A DNA stretch of 64,000 nucleotides from Sedimenticola hydrogenitrophicus (lineage in GTDB: Bacteria > Pseudomonadota > Gammaproteobacteria > Chromatiales > Chromatiaceae): positions 83,620 through 147,619 of the forward strand of contig NZ_JAQGEI010000010.1 of the NCBI RefSeq assembly GCF_029017505.1, written 5' to 3'. The position numbers and the translations under genes were made by a program. Under the pieces are notes generated by a model, which searched no databases, was not told the DNA's origin, and saw only the letters and a program-made list of their open reading frames with translations. Positions 31,723 through 41,308 of this stretch are shown piece after piece; position 1 is the stretch's first letter, and the number at the start of each line of letters is the position of its first letter.

Positions 31723-32511
31723 ATGAACAGGATCAAATCACCCGCCGTGGCCGGCCTCTTCTACCCGGCAGAGGCCGTCGAACTTCATCGACAGATCGTG
31801 CAATACCTCGCCGCGGCCATCAGCGGGACCGAGCCCGTGCCCAAGGCGCTGATCGCCCCCCATGCCGGCTATATCTACTCTGGTCCGGTTGCCGGCAGCG
31901 CCTATGCCAGGCTGAAACTGGCCGCCTCGCGGATCACCCGGGTGATACTCCTGGCACCGTCACACCGGGTCGCTTTCGCGGGTATAGCCTACAGCTCGGC
32001 CAGCCATTTCCAGACCCCGTTGGGGCTGATTCCGGTCGACCGTGGCGCCCTGGATGAACTGAGCGGGCTGGCGTCGCTGCAGCTGAATGATCCGGCCTTC
32101 GAGGAAGAGCACAGTATCGAGGTCCATCTGCCGTTCCTGCAGGAGACACTGGAGCGGTTCAGCATCGTCCCCCTGCTGGTAGGCGATGCCACCGCCGAGC
32201 AGGTGGCGGAGATCATCGAACGGCTCTGGGGTGGCGACGAGAGCCTGATCGTCATCAGCTCGGACCTCAGCCACTACCTGGATTATGACAGTGCGGCGGC
32301 AATGGACCGCGAGACCTCCCAGGCCATTGAGGCGCTGCGACCGGAAGCCCTCAACTATCACAGCGCCTGCGGCAGAACCCCGGTGAGCGGCCTGCTGCTG
32401 GCGGCGAAAAAACATGGCCTGAAGGCCCGCACGATCGACCTGCGCAATTCGGGAGACACCGCCGGTTCCCGGGATCGGGTAGTCGGATACGGGGCCTATG
32501 TCTTCTCCTGA
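31723..32511 (+). CDS. amrB: AmmeMemoRadiSam system protein B (Memo family)
   Basis: This 262-residue protein belongs to the Memo family, which has a dioxygenase-like fold. It shows SPAVAGLFYPAEAVEL at the N-terminus, LIAPHAGYIYSGPVAGSAYARL near residue 45, EEHSIEVHLPFLQ near residue 125, VVISSDLSHYL-like sequence near residue 175, and CGRTPVSGLLLA. The conserved histidines of the family are present (PHAGY, EVHLP, SHYLDY). It overlaps amrA by 14 bases, so the two are made together. Bacterial function is unknown; some Memo proteins bind metal and affect redox. Confidence 0.93.
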   Translation: MNRIKSPAVAGLFYPAEAVELHRQIVQYLAAAISGTEPVPKALIAPHAGYIYSGPVAGSAYARLKLAASRITRVILLAPSHRVAFAGIAYSSASHFQTPLGLIPVDRGALDELSGLASLQLNDPAFEEEHSIEVHLPFLQETLERFSIVPLLVGDATAEQVAEIIERLWGGDESLIVISSDLSHYLDYDSAAAMDRETSQAIEALRPEALNYHSACGRTPVSGLLLAAKKHGLKARTIDLRNSGDTAGSRDRVVGYGAYVFS

Positions 32512-33079
32512 TACCGACCCCCCCCCACTCTGCGATAAAGACAGGAAAACGCTCCTGTCGCTTGCCGAACAATCCATCCGCTACGGATTGCAGCATCATC
32601 ACCCGCTGCCGGTGGACAGCGCCGCCTACCCACCCCCGCTGCAGGAGCCGCGTGCCTCCTTCGTCACCCTGCTGTTGCAGGGACAGCTGCGCGGCTGCAT
32701 CGGCCACCTGGAGGCGACCCAGGCGACCGTTCTGGATGTGGTGGCCAACGCCTACTCGGCGGCGTTTGAGGACCCGCGGTTTGCTGCACTCTGCGCCGCC
32801 GAACTGCCCCAACTGGAGATCCATATTTCCCTGTTGACGCCGGCATACCCGCTGACCGTCGCCTCCGAGGAGGAGCTGGTCGGCATGCTGCACCCCGGGG
32901 AAGACGGCCTCATCCTGGAGGAGGATCTGCATCGCGGCACCTTTCTCCCGTCCGTATGGAAACAGCTGCCGGAGCCACGGGAATTCGTCAGACAACTGAA
33001 GCTCAAGGCCGGCCTGCCGGCCGGTTACTGGTCGGAAAAAATGCGCGTCTCGCGCTATACCACCGAATCCTTTCCCTGA
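32498..33079 (+). CDS. amrA: AmmeMemoRadiSam system protein A (AMMECR1 domain)
   Basis: The 193-residue protein is an AMMECR1 domain. The family hallmark LRGCIG lies near residue 64, preceded by RASFVTLLLQG and followed by NAYSAAFEDPRF and LEIHISLLTP. The near-invariant cysteine of LRGCIG suggests chemistry or metal binding, but no reaction is established. The start overlaps the end of amrB. A tail with FVRQLKLKAGLPAGYWS is typical. With amrB and amrS, all three members of the set are present in this window. Confidence 0.94.
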   Translation: MSSPDTDPPPLCDKDRKTLLSLAEQSIRYGLQHHHPLPVDSAAYPPPLQEPRASFVTLLLQGQLRGCIGHLEATQATVLDVVANAYSAAFEDPRFAALCAAELPQLEIHISLLTPAYPLTVASEEELVGMLHPGEDGLILEEDLHRGTFLPSVWKQLPEPREFVRQLKLKAGLPAGYWSEKMRVSRYTTESFP

Positions 33080-33216
33080 TGCCCTGCGCCGGCAGTAGCC
33101 ATGGTGCGGAGTGGTACAGGAATGTACCGTTTACGGACCTGAGGATGGCATGCGCTGTCGCTTATCCACCCTACGTCTGTTGCCTCTTCGCGATTGAAGT
33201 CGCCGCGTGGCGGAGG

Positions 33217-34137
33217 TTATTTTCCGACCCGGCAGGCGCCGACCGATCCCGGCAGGCACTGCGCGCCGTCGATCCAGATGGCGTTATCCAGGCGCACCTG
33301 CTGCAGTTTCGCGCCGCCGAGATTGGCACCCGTGAGATCGGCAAAACTGAGATCCGCCTCGCTCAGGTCCGCATAGGAGAGATCGGCGTTTCTCAGGGAG
33401 GCCCCCTTCATCAGGGCACGCTTCAGTTCCGCATAGCTCAGGTCGGACCCGGACAGATCGACATATTGCATGTCACTGTCATTCAGTTTACTGCCCGACA
33501 GTCCGGCCTGACGAAGCAGGCTATTGTTCAGCAGCGCGCGATCCAGCTCGGCGGCACCCAGCTGTACACCTTCCAGTTTACAGTTACGCCAGTTGACCCC
33601 GGGGGCCGGTTGGGCGCTGCAGTCCGGATCAGGGATCGGCTCAGGCGCCCCCAGATAGAGCCCAAAACCAACCGCCAGCACCACCAGGACACCGACCACT
33701 CCCATGGCGGTCACGGGCAACGGCTTTTTACGCCGCCGCTCAAGCAGATCGGTCTTGGCCTGGCGATGGTGCTGCATGATTTCCAGTTCAGCCTGGCGAC
33801 GCTCGCCCTTTCTGCGCTTTTTGAATTCCGCATCATCGCCGCTGACTCTGCGCTCACGGCCATTGCGCTCATCCTCGCGCAGACGCGATGCGATCAGCAG
33901 ATCCGTTTCACCATTCGCCAGCGCCTTCCTGATTTCCGGGGGGATAACCTCCGGTACCTGGGAGACGGGACGCCACTGTTTCCGGTCGTTGCTTACCTGA
34001 TCCTCCAGGGTGACCCGCCCGAGCAGGACGAAACGCCGCACGCCACCACAGGGGTAGGGCCCCTTGATCTGGCCATTACGGCGGATATACCAGAGGTTCC
34101 GCTTTTGCGATTCGATCTCTTTATCTGTCTCTGTCAT
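33217..34137 (-). CDS. GYF-like, transmembrane and pentapeptide-repeat protein
   Basis: Starting at ATG 34137, this protein of 306 residues has an N-terminal GYF-like module (LWYIRRNGQIKGPYP), a charged helical linker, one transmembrane helix (TAMGVVGVLVVLAVGFGLYL) and a C-terminal right-handed helix of pentapeptide repeats (for example LSGSDLSYAELKRALMKGA and ADLSYADLSEADLSFADL). The membrane anchor suggests the repeats face the periplasm. GYF-like modules bind proline-rich peptides. The open frame extends to 34182, but the added part lacks a better ribosome site. The role is unknown. Confidence 0.8.
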   Translation of the reverse strand: MTETDKEIESQKRNLWYIRRNGQIKGPYPCGGVRRFVLLGRVTLEDQVSNDRKQWRPVSQVPEVIPPEIRKALANGETDLLIASRLREDERNGRERRVSGDDAEFKKRRKGERRQAELEIMQHHRQAKTDLLERRRKKPLPVTAMGVVGVLVVLAVGFGLYLGAPEPIPDPDCSAQPAPGVNWRNCKLEGVQLGAAELDRALLNNSLLRQAGLSGSKLNDSDMQYVDLSGSDLSYAELKRALMKGASLRNADLSYADLSEADLSFADLTGANLGGAKLQQVRLDNAIWIDGAQCLPGSVGACRVGK

Positions 34138-34180
34138 AGGGTCTCTGCACTGCCGATCGCCGATACACGCGGTTCCAGAC

Positions 34181-34384
34181 AAACTACTCAGCCGGTCTGT
34201 GAGTGATTGGCCTGCCTTGTTGGCCGATCTTGATGGCGCCTCGAATCCGGCCCTTTTTTCAGATCAAGCCTGCCCTTGTTTGAGCGAAGCGAGTTTGGGC
34301 AGGCGCTGAAAAAGGGGCCGGATTCGAGGATACAAGCCATCGTGTGAGGCCGGCAAGACAGGCCAATCACCCCGTGAGTAGTTA
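34181..34384. repeat. MITE-like element family C, copy 1 (204 bp)
   Basis: The element runs from AACTACTCAGCCGG to its mirrored end CCCCGTGAGTAGTT. The inside holds a palindrome around CTCGAATCCGGCCC and GGGGCCGGATTCGAG, with GCCTGCCCTTGTTTGAGCGA between. Near-identical copies lie at 54216-54420 (opposite orientation) and 57207-57410. It sits directly upstream of the pentapeptide-repeat gene and before the FliK-like gene. It has no gene. Confidence 0.9.
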
Positions 34385-34455
34385 CCCGTGTTCAATCTAT
34401 CGACCAGCCGGTCGATAAACTAAAATACCATCAGGCCTTTATACCGAACATTACC

Positions 34456-35766
34456 ATGCAAATCACGGACCCAATCTCCAATCCCCGGCTTTTTATCGAG
34501 CAGACCAAGGCCGATGCGCTCCAGCAGCTGCAGCCCGGGCAAGTGGTGCGTGCGGTGGTGGAGGCGCCGGTGGACAAAGGCGTCGCCCAGCTCAATATCG
34601 GCGGCGTGAAATTGCCGGTCAAAACCGGCCTGCGACTGGAGGTCGGCCAGCAGCTGGTCCTGGCTGTGGTGAAGAGCGGCCGTGCGCCGGAATTGCGGGT
34701 GGTCAGGGAAACCACCCCTGCCATTACCCGCACCCTGGCGCTGAAAGACATCCTCCCCAGACAGCTGCCGCTGATCCAGCTCCTTGATTCGCTGAAGTCC
34801 CTGGCATCATTGCCGCAGACATCGGTGAACGGCGCTGGTCCGGAAACTGGCCCGGCACCGGCCGCTGCCAAGGAGCAGCCGCTGGCCAGCCTGATCCGGC
34901 AACTGTCACAACAGATGACGACGGACAAGCCGGCGGGATCCACGCCCCTTGAACGCAACCTGCAACTCCTGGTCGATGCCTTGCGGGGGCAACCCGGACA
35001 AGCCGTGCGGGGAAACAACGATAGCAGCACAGGCGTGCTGGCAAGGCAGATAAACCGGCTGATCAACCAGTTGCTGCCCGGCGGCACGCCGGTCAGCGGA
35101 GCGGCCATCCGCCAATCGCTGACAGAGTCCGGCCTGTTCCTGGAGGCCCATCTGCTCAACCGGCAATCGACAGGCAATGACTTCAAGGAGCATCTGCTGC
35201 GGCTACTGCAGGCACTGCAACCGTTGCAGGCGGCCCCCACCGGTGACCCCGCCGGCAAGGCGGCCGATCCCGGCACCACCCTGCAGCTCCTGGCGGCACG
35301 GCTGTTCGCCGAGCTGCAGCACCAGGCGGAGGGGGCGCTGGCCCGCGTCCAATTGCATCAGCTCGCCTCGCTGCCCCAGGATGAGAACAGCCACAAACAG
35401 CTCTGGCAGTTCGAGCTGCCCATCGCCCACCCCGAGGGACATGACGAATTTCTTATCCAGTTTGAACGGGAGGCCAGACCGGCCGCAGAGGCGGGTGATC
35501 GCTGGTCGGTGATGCTCAATTTCAACATCCCCCCCACCGGCCCGGTCCGCGCGCGGCTCAGTCTGATTGCGGACGAGATATCGAGTCACTTCACCGCGGA
35601 GGATGTCGAAGGGGCATGCCGGATCGAACAGCTGCTGCCGACACTGTACGAGGCGTTCTCCCGGGCGGGCCTGAAGGTCGGCAAACTCACCGCCGCTCAG
35701 GGGGTTGCCGTCAGCCGGCCGGATCAGCCGGTCACCCCGCTGCCGCTGCTGGATGAACGGGCATGA
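34456..35766 (+). CDS. FliK-like flagellar hook-length control protein
   Basis: The 436-residue protein has a variable Gln/Ala/Pro-rich N-terminal two thirds and a C-terminal Flg_hook domain (about residues 310-425; LWQFELPIAHPEGHDEFLIQ and SVMLNFNIPPTGPVRARLSL). In flagella the FliK C-terminal domain meets FlhB and switches export from hook to filament subunits. It overlaps by 4 bases a gene for an isolated FlhB C-terminal domain, which fits that contact. It may be the main FliK or a second one. It is convergent with the fliJ end of the flagellar operon. Confidence 0.8.
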   Translation: MQITDPISNPRLFIEQTKADALQQLQPGQVVRAVVEAPVDKGVAQLNIGGVKLPVKTGLRLEVGQQLVLAVVKSGRAPELRVVRETTPAITRTLALKDILPRQLPLIQLLDSLKSLASLPQTSVNGAGPETGPAPAAAKEQPLASLIRQLSQQMTTDKPAGSTPLERNLQLLVDALRGQPGQAVRGNNDSSTGVLARQINRLINQLLPGGTPVSGAAIRQSLTESGLFLEAHLLNRQSTGNDFKEHLLRLLQALQPLQAAPTGDPAGKAADPGTTLQLLAARLFAELQHQAEGALARVQLHQLASLPQDENSHKQLWQFELPIAHPEGHDEFLIQFEREARPAAEAGDRWSVMLNFNIPPTGPVRARLSLIADEISSHFTAEDVEGACRIEQLLPTLYEAFSRAGLKVGKLTAAQGVAVSRPDQPVTPLPLLDERA

Positions 35767-36053
35767 GCGAGACTTACGACCAGCCCCCCGACGTCGCCAT
35801 CGCCCTGCTCTATGACGGGGAGAATACGCCGCGTATTACGGCCAAGGGAGAGGGAAAGCTGGCGGAACAGATATTTCTTCTGGCTCGGGAGCATGGGATA
35901 CCGTTGGAAAACGACCCCCAGCTGGCGGCCATTCTTGCGCAGATCCCACTCGGGGACGAGATCCCCGAATCGCTCTATCGGGCGATTGCCGAAGTCATCG
36001 CCTTCGCCTATCTGGTCTCCGGGAAGAGGCCGCCGGGATTCCGCGAGGAGTAG
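35763..36053 (+). CDS. Stand-alone FlhB/YscU C-terminal domain protein
   Basis: The 96-residue protein matches the cytosolic C-terminal half of FlhB, the export switch: AIALLYDGENTPRITAKGEG, LAREHGIPLENDPQLAAIL and GDEIPESLYRAIAEVIAFAYLV. The membrane half and the NPTH self-cleavage motif are missing; the corresponding place reads QPPDVAIAL. It therefore resembles the product that full-length FlhB makes after cleavage. Its ATG overlaps the stop of the FliK-like gene (ATGA). Similar small proteins occur in many gammaproteobacteria. Full-length flhB is not in the window. Confidence 0.88.
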   Translation: MSETYDQPPDVAIALLYDGENTPRITAKGEGKLAEQIFLLAREHGIPLENDPQLAAILAQIPLGDEIPESLYRAIAEVIAFAYLVSGKRPPGFREE

Positions 36054-36066
36054 CCGGAGAGCATGA

Positions 36067-36498
36067 TCAGCGCGGCCCGCGCTGGTTGCGGTCGTCGCTC
36101 TCGTTCTGCTCCTGCTTGTCAACCGCCTTCTGCTCGGCCGAACGAAAACGGTCCATCACCTTGCCCAGGGCCTGGGTACGCACATGTTTCTGCTGCCACT
36201 GCTCCTTGCGGTTGACGCATTCGCTTTTGCTTGCCAGCACCACCCTTTCCTGCTCTTTAATGGCGCGATCCAGTTTTTCCAGAAACACCCGGTACTCCTG
36301 CATCTGCTTGGCCGACATGCCCTGGCGCGCGGTGGTCTCAAAGCGTTCCAGATACTCGCTGTGATAACGTTTCAGATCGCCCAGCTTCGCTTCCTGGTCG
36401 CGCACGCGGCGTTGGGAATCACCCAGTTCGCGCGCCGCCTCGCTCTCCCTGGTCTGGGCGACTCGCTGCACCGGTTGTAATCTTTTCGAGGGGACCAT
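36067..36498 (-). CDS. fliJ: Flagellar export protein FliJ
   Basis: FliJ is a small coiled-coil protein of the flagellar export apparatus; it sits inside the FliI ATPase ring and escorts export chaperones. The 143-residue protein is almost entirely helical and charged (RESEAARELGDSQRRVRDQE and YRVFLEKLDRAIKEQERVV). It closes the fliE-to-fliJ run directly after fliI. Sequence conservation in this family is weak, so the call rests mainly on coiled-coil pattern, length and position. Confidence 0.9.
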   Translation of the reverse strand: MVPSKRLQPVQRVAQTRESEAARELGDSQRRVRDQEAKLGDLKRYHSEYLERFETTARQGMSAKQMQEYRVFLEKLDRAIKEQERVVLASKSECVNRKEQWQQKHVRTQALGKVMDRFRSAEQKAVDKQEQNESDDRNQRGPR

Positions 36499-36570
36499 GC
36501 TTGTTCTTCTCCAGGCTGTCCGGGCGTGCCGGATCTGTTGTTATTAAGGTCTCACTATTCCGCATGTTTC

Positions 36571-37917
36571 TCAAGAAAAGAGTGTCATCAACTCGGACAG
36601 GCTCTCATCCCGGGAAACCGGTGTGTTCATGTTCTGGCGTAAAAATTGTTCCAGTTCGGGGATGGCGTCGATGGCCGCATCGATCCGCTCATCACTCCCG
36701 CGTTCGTAGGCGCCCACATTGATCAGGTCCTGATTCTGGCGATACAGGGAGTAGAGATGCTTGAAGGCACGAGCCGCGTCCTGGTGATCCTTGTCGGTGA
36801 TGTCGTTCATGGCACGGCTGATCGACGCCTCGATATCGATCGCCGGATAGTGTCCGCTCTCGGCCAGTCGCCGGGAAAGCACGATATGCCCATCCAGGAT
36901 GGCGCGGGCGGCATCGGCAATCGGATCATTCTGATCGTCGCCCTCGGCCAGCACGGTATAGAAGGCGGTGATGGAACCACCTCCCTTGTCGCCGTTGCCG
37001 GCGCGCTCCACCAGTTGCGGCAGCTTGGCGAACACCGACGGGGGGTAGCCCTTGGTGGCCGGTGGTTCGTTGATCGCCAGGGCGATCTCCCGCTGTGCCT
37101 GGGCAAAGCGGGTCAGGGAGTCCATCAGCAGCAGCACATGCTTCCCCTGATCGCGAAAATGTTCCGCGATACTGGTGGCCAGCATGGCGCCGTGCATGCG
37201 CCTGAGCGGGGTGTTGTCCGCCGGGACGGCCACCACCACGGCGCGGGCCATGCCCGCCTCGCCGAGGATATTTTCGACAAACTCCTTCACCTCGCGGCCG
37301 CGTTCGCCAATCAGCCCGACCACGGTGATATCGGCATCGGTGTACTTGGTCATCATCCCCAGCAGCACGCTCTTGCCGACACCGGAACCGGCGAACAGTC
37401 CCAGCCGCTGGCCGCGGCCGACGCTCAGCAAGGCGTTGATCGCCCGCACGCCCACATCCAACGGTTTGCGGATCGGCGTCCTGGAGAGCGGGTTGAACAC
37501 CTTGCCGGTGAGCGGCCGGCGCTCCACCGCATGCAGACGCCCCTTGCCGTCCAGCGGCCGCCCGGCCCCGTCCAGTACACGGCCCAGCAGGTGATCCCCC
37601 ACCACCGCCTCGCAGACCCGGCCGGTGGGCACCACCCGCGCGTCCTGCTCCAAGCCCCGGATATCCCCTGTGGGCATCAGGTAGAGGCTTTCGCCGGCAA
37701 AGCCCACCACCTCGGATTCGATACGTTCACCACTGCTGCTGATGACGTCACACTGGCCGCCGATGGCGGCGCGACAGCCCACCGCTTCCAGGGTCAGGCC
37801 GATCATGCGGGTGATCTTGCCCTCGACCACCAGCCCGCGGTCCTCGCCCACCCGCTGATGGCAGCTGCGCAGGCGCTCTTTCCAGATCCGGCTGCGATCG
37901 GATTCCGGCAGACTCAT
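36571..37917 (-). CDS. fliI: Flagellum-specific ATP synthase FliI
   Basis: FliI is the ATPase that supports flagellar protein export. The 448-residue protein is related to the F1 beta subunit. It has Walker A in [17 protein letters not shown] (about residues 176-192), Walker B in [20 protein letters not shown], and the [18 protein letters not shown] segment typical of type III secretion ATPases. It overlaps fliH by 4 bases. No unusual features were seen. Confidence 0.97.
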   Translation of the reverse strand: MSLPESDRSRIWKERLRSCHQRVGEDRGLVVEGKITRMIGLTLEAVGCRAAIGGQCDVISSSGERIESEVVGFAGESLYLMPTGDIRGLEQDARVVPTGRVCEAVVGDHLLGRVLDGAGRPLDGKGRLHAVERRPLTGKVFNPLSRTPIRKPLDVGVRAINALLSVGRGQRLGLFAGSGVGKSVLLGMMTKYTDADITVVGLIGERGREVKEFVENILGEAGMARAVVVAVPADNTPLRRMHGAMLATSIAEHFRDQGKHVLLLMDSLTRFAQAQREIALAINEPPATKGYPPSVFAKLPQLVERAGNGDKGGGSITAFYTVLAEGDDQNDPIADAARAILDGHIVLSRRLAESGHYPAIDIEASISRAMNDITDKDHQDAARAFKHLYSLYRQNQDLINVGAYERGSDERIDAAIDAIPELEQFLRQNMNTPVSRDESLSELMTLFS

Positions 37918-38609
37918 CGTTCCCTGCCACCCGACAGCGCCCCGTCCTCATCCCGATCGCCGCCCATGATCCGGGCGATCATGGCGGTGAGCCGTGACTC
38001 CAGGGTGGCATCGATCTGTGAGGTTTCGGTGACGACCCGGCAGCCACCCCGGGCCAGCACCGGATCCTCAACAATCTTCCAGCTCTGTTCCCGGTCGCTC
38101 ATGTCGTAGATCTCCCGCACCAGCCGGGCATCCTCCGGGTGCAGTTGCACCCGGATATTGCGTGACGAAACCGGCAGAATGGAGAGGGATTCCCGGACGA
38201 TCCCGATGATGTGGCTCGGCTCCAGTTTGATTTCACGCCGCACCAGCTGACGCACCATGGCGATCACCAGCTCGACCAGTTCCCGCTCCACCTGTTCATC
38301 GAGCTCCTCAAGCGGGGTCTCCAGGGTCGCCATCAACGACTCGATATTCCGGATCACCTGGCCGATGCGCTGTTGCCCTTTCTCCAGCGCCTCCTTGTGG
38401 CCGTAGGCAAAACCCTCTTTTTTACCGAGTTCAAACCCCTCCTGATAGGCATCTTTCTGCAGCTGCTCCAGCTGTTCGGCGGTCAGCATGGAGCCGGAAG
38501 AGCGCATCTTGACCACGCTCTTCTCCTCTTTCCGACCCATGTTGGGAGGCAACCAGGTCTGGGCCTCGCCGGCATCGTCTCCGGAAAGTACCTTAGATGA
38601 ACTCTTCTC
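37914..38609 (-). CDS. fliH: Flagellar assembly protein FliH
   Basis: FliH binds FliI and regulates its docking to the export gate. I start it at GTG 38609: GGAGG lies 5 bases upstream, and the start overlaps the last codons of fliG. The frame is open to 38642. The protein of 231 residues has the glycine-rich heptad region typical of FliH ([21 protein letters not shown], about residues 65-85) and a C-terminal domain ([17 protein letters not shown] and [11 protein letters not shown]). Its position between fliG and fliI is standard. Confidence 0.93.
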   Translation of the reverse strand, partial: EKSSSKVLSGDDAGEAQTWLPPNMGRKEEKSVVKMRSSGSMLTAEQLEQLQKDAYQEGFELGKKEGFAYGHKEALEKGQQRIGQVIRNIESLMATLETPLEELDEQVERELVELVIAMVRQLVRREIKLEPSHIIGIVRESLSILPVSSRNIRVQLHPEDARLVREIYDMSDREQSWKIVEDPVLARGGCRVVTETSQIDATLESRLTAMIARIMGGDRDEDGALSGGRER

Positions 38610-39603
38610 CACCGCTACCTCCAAGCATGATTTCTCCGGCATCCGCCAGACGGCGAGCGACAGTCAGGATCTCTTTCTGGGCCGCTTCCACGTCGCTCAG
38701 TCGAACCGGAGGCGCCGCCTCCAGATCGTCCCGCAGCATCTCGGCAGCACGTTTCGACATGTTCTTGAATATCTTCTCCTTGAGCCCTTCATCCGCCCCG
38801 CGCAGTGCCAGCAGCAGCTGATCGGAGGCGACCTCGCGCAACAGGGTCTGGATACCGCGGTCATCCACATCGATCAGGTTATCGAATACGAACATGTTGT
38901 CCTGGATCTCCTGGGCGATTTCCGGATCGGCCCCGGCAACGTGTTCCATGATGTTGCTCTCGATACTGCCTTCGATCAGGTTGAGGATATTGGCCGCGGT
39001 CTTGATGCCACCCAGGCTCGATGACTTGACATTGGAGGCGCCGGAAAACTGCTTCTCCAGGATCTCATCCAGCTCCTGCAGCGCGGCGGGCTGGATGCCA
39101 TCCAGGGTGGCGATACGCATAACGATATCGGGCCTGACCCGCTCGGGAAACTCAGACAGCACCGCGGCCGCCTGATCGGAATCGAGAAACGACAGCACAA
39201 TGGCGATAATCTGCGGATGTTCAAGCCGGATCAGTTCCGCCACCGAGCGCGGATCCATCCACTTCAGCTGCTCCAGTCCCTTGCTGTTGCGGCCCAGCAG
39301 GATGCGGTCGATCACGCCTCCCGCCTTTTCCTTGCCCAGAGCGTTGGTCAGGACATTGCGGATATACTCATCCGAGTCCATACCCAGCGAGGTCTGGCTG
39401 CGCAGGGTATCGACGAACGAGTGCATCACCGTTTCCATCTTGCTGGTGCTGACATTGTTCATGTTGGCCATGGCCAACCCCAGCTCCTGAACCTCCTTGG
39501 GGCCCATGTGGGAGAGTATCGAGGCGGCATCCTTCTCGCCCAGCGCCAGCATCAGGATGGCTGCCCGCTCCACCCCGGAAATTTTTGTCTCATCTGCCGC
39601 CAT
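38593..39603 (-). CDS. fliG: Flagellar motor switch protein FliG
   Basis: FliG forms the upper ring of the switch complex and takes torque from the stator. The 336-residue protein has the N-terminal FliF-binding domain (ERAAILMLALGEKDAASIL), the middle domain with LIRLEHPQIIAIVLSFL and the EHPQ motif, and the C-terminal torque domain with MFVFDNLIDVDDRGIQTLLR and LRGADEGLKEKIFKNMSKRAAEML. It overlaps fliF by 14 bases. Confidence 0.98.
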   Translation of the reverse strand: MAADETKISGVERAAILMLALGEKDAASILSHMGPKEVQELGLAMANMNNVSTSKMETVMHSFVDTLRSQTSLGMDSDEYIRNVLTNALGKEKAGGVIDRILLGRNSKGLEQLKWMDPRSVAELIRLEHPQIIAIVLSFLDSDQAAAVLSEFPERVRPDIVMRIATLDGIQPAALQELDEILEKQFSGASNVKSSSLGGIKTAANILNLIEGSIESNIMEHVAGADPEIAQEIQDNMFVFDNLIDVDDRGIQTLLREVASDQLLLALRGADEGLKEKIFKNMSKRAAEMLRDDLEAAPPVRLSDVEAAQKEILTVARRLADAGEIMLGGSGGEEFI

Positions 39604-41236
39604 CTTCCGCCACCCAGCTTCTCACTACCTGCGCAACGCGCTTGGGATCGTCCTGCACCATCTGACGTGCCGACTCCAGGGTATTCTCATATTTCTCCGG
39701 CCCCGGCAACCGCATGGTGTCATCCGCGGAATCCAGTGACCCTGCCGTTGCCGCGCCCTCCGCCCCAGCGCCGGCACCTTGCGCCGCGGAGAGCTGATGC
39801 ATGACCGGAGGCGCGGTCAATTTCTTCAGGGTGGGTCGCAGCACGAAGAAGATGAGGATCAATACCAGTATGACACCACCGGCCTGTTTCGCCACATCCC
39901 ATACCCAGGCTTCTTCCCAGATAGCCAGTTCCGGCAGCGGCTCGGGCGGCGCCGGCAACATAAAGGCGGAATTGATTACCTCAACACTGTCGCCCCGTTG
40001 CGCACTGAAACCGATCGCCTCCTTTACCAGCCGGGTGATCCGGCTGATCTCCTCCGGCGTCCGCTCCAGCCGGGTGATCGCGCCATCATCGGTTACATTC
40101 ACCAGGTCATCCACCACCACGGCCACCGAGAGACGGCGCAATTTATTACTGGCAAGCCGGGTGTGGCTGATGGTCTTGTCCAGTTCGTAATTCCGGGTTG
40201 CCCGCTTGCTGGTATTCAGCGGCGACCCGGCCGCCGCCTCACCCTCCTCGGCCCCCGCCACCTCCGGCGCCGTACCGGCCGCCGGCGGCTGATTGCTCAA
40301 CGCCCCCGGCACGCCCTGTACCGATGAGAGGCGGCTCGACTGCTCATTCAGCTGCTCACTGCGCAGCGCCGGGAGGTCGGGATTGAATCGTTCGGCGGTC
40401 TGTTCGGTGACGGTAAAGTCGACATCGGCACTCACCTGTGCGCGCACTCGGTCGACCCCCAGGATCGGCGCCAGTATCTCCTCCACCCGCCGCTGGAAGT
40501 GCCTCTCCAGCTCCCTGGTGTATTCAAACTGACCAGAGGTGAGCATCATCTGGCGTGAGTTCATTTCACCGCTCAACAGATTGCCCTTATGATCCACCAC
40601 CGTGATCCGATCGGCGTCCAGCTCCGGTACACTGGAGGCCACCAGATGCACAATGGCCGCCACCTGGCCCTTGTCCAGGACCCGGCCGGAGTAAAGCTTG
40701 AGTACCACGGAAGCGCTCGGATTGTTCCGTTTGCGCACAAATACGGACTGCTTCGGGGTGGCGAGATGGACCCGCGCCGATTCGATATTGGTCAGGGTGC
40801 TGATGGTACGCGCCAGTTCGCCCTCCAATGCCCGATGGAAGCGCGCCGCCTCCAGCGCACGGCTGGTACCGAATCCGGTCTCCTGTTGGAGGATTTCATA
40901 GCCCATGCTGTTGCTGTGCGGCAATCCCTGTCCGGCAAGTTTCATCCGCGCCTCCTGCAGATTGCCGCTGGCGACCATCACCGCGCCGGTAGAGTCATTG
41001 ATCTTGTAGGGGATACCATTCTGTTCGAGCGCGGCCACCACCTCGGTGGCGTCCTTCGGGGCCAGAGAGCCGTAGAGTACGCTGTAGCTTGGCGTCTGCG
41101 ACCAGAGCACCACCGCGATTCCCAGCGCCACGCTGGCCGCGATACCGATCATTACCCCCAACTGGCGGACAATGGGGTTCTGCCCCAGACCGGCCGTCGG
41201 GAATCTTTGCGTCAAGGCATGTTCTTCATTGGCCAC
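39590..41236 (-). CDS. fliF: Flagellar MS-ring protein FliF
   Basis: FliF builds the membrane MS-ring on which the motor and export gate assemble. The 548-residue protein has two transmembrane helices (about residues 26-45, VMIGIAASVALGIAVVLW; and 445-465, GGVILVLILIFFVLRP). Between them lie ring-building motifs including YSVLYGSLAPKDATEVVAAL and ARVHLATPKQSVFVRKRNNPS. The C-terminal tail that binds FliG is present (MVQDDPKRVAQVVRSWV). It follows fliE in the minus-strand operon. Confidence 0.98.
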   Translation of the reverse strand: MANEEHALTQRFPTAGLGQNPIVRQLGVMIGIAASVALGIAVVLWSQTPSYSVLYGSLAPKDATEVVAALEQNGIPYKINDSTGAVMVASGNLQEARMKLAGQGLPHSNSMGYEILQQETGFGTSRALEAARFHRALEGELARTISTLTNIESARVHLATPKQSVFVRKRNNPSASVVLKLYSGRVLDKGQVAAIVHLVASSVPELDADRITVVDHKGNLLSGEMNSRQMMLTSGQFEYTRELERHFQRRVEEILAPILGVDRVRAQVSADVDFTVTEQTAERFNPDLPALRSEQLNEQSSRLSSVQGVPGALSNQPPAAGTAPEVAGAEEGEAAAGSPLNTSKRATRNYELDKTISHTRLASNKLRRLSVAVVVDDLVNVTDDGAITRLERTPEEISRITRLVKEAIGFSAQRGDSVEVINSAFMLPAPPEPLPELAIWEEAWVWDVAKQAGGVILVLILIFFVLRPTLKKLTAPPVMHQLSAAQGAGAGAEGAATAGSLDSADDTMRLPGPEKYENTLESARQMVQDDPKRVAQVVRSWVAEDGGR

Positions 41237-41308
41237 GGTTTCTCACCCACGCTCAGCTTTTTATCATTTACATTAATAAAATAACATTATTTATTGTTTT
41301 AATTGTAT

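Noticed and set aside
34188..34370. Short frame with the peptide MIGLSCRPHTMAC, repeated at 54230 and 57214
   Set aside because: It is translated family C element; the frame differs in length and ends in each copy.
36646..38109. A 487-codon plus-strand frame antisense to fliI and fliH
   Set aside because: His/Asp/Gly-rich shadow of well-supported flagellar genes on the other strand.
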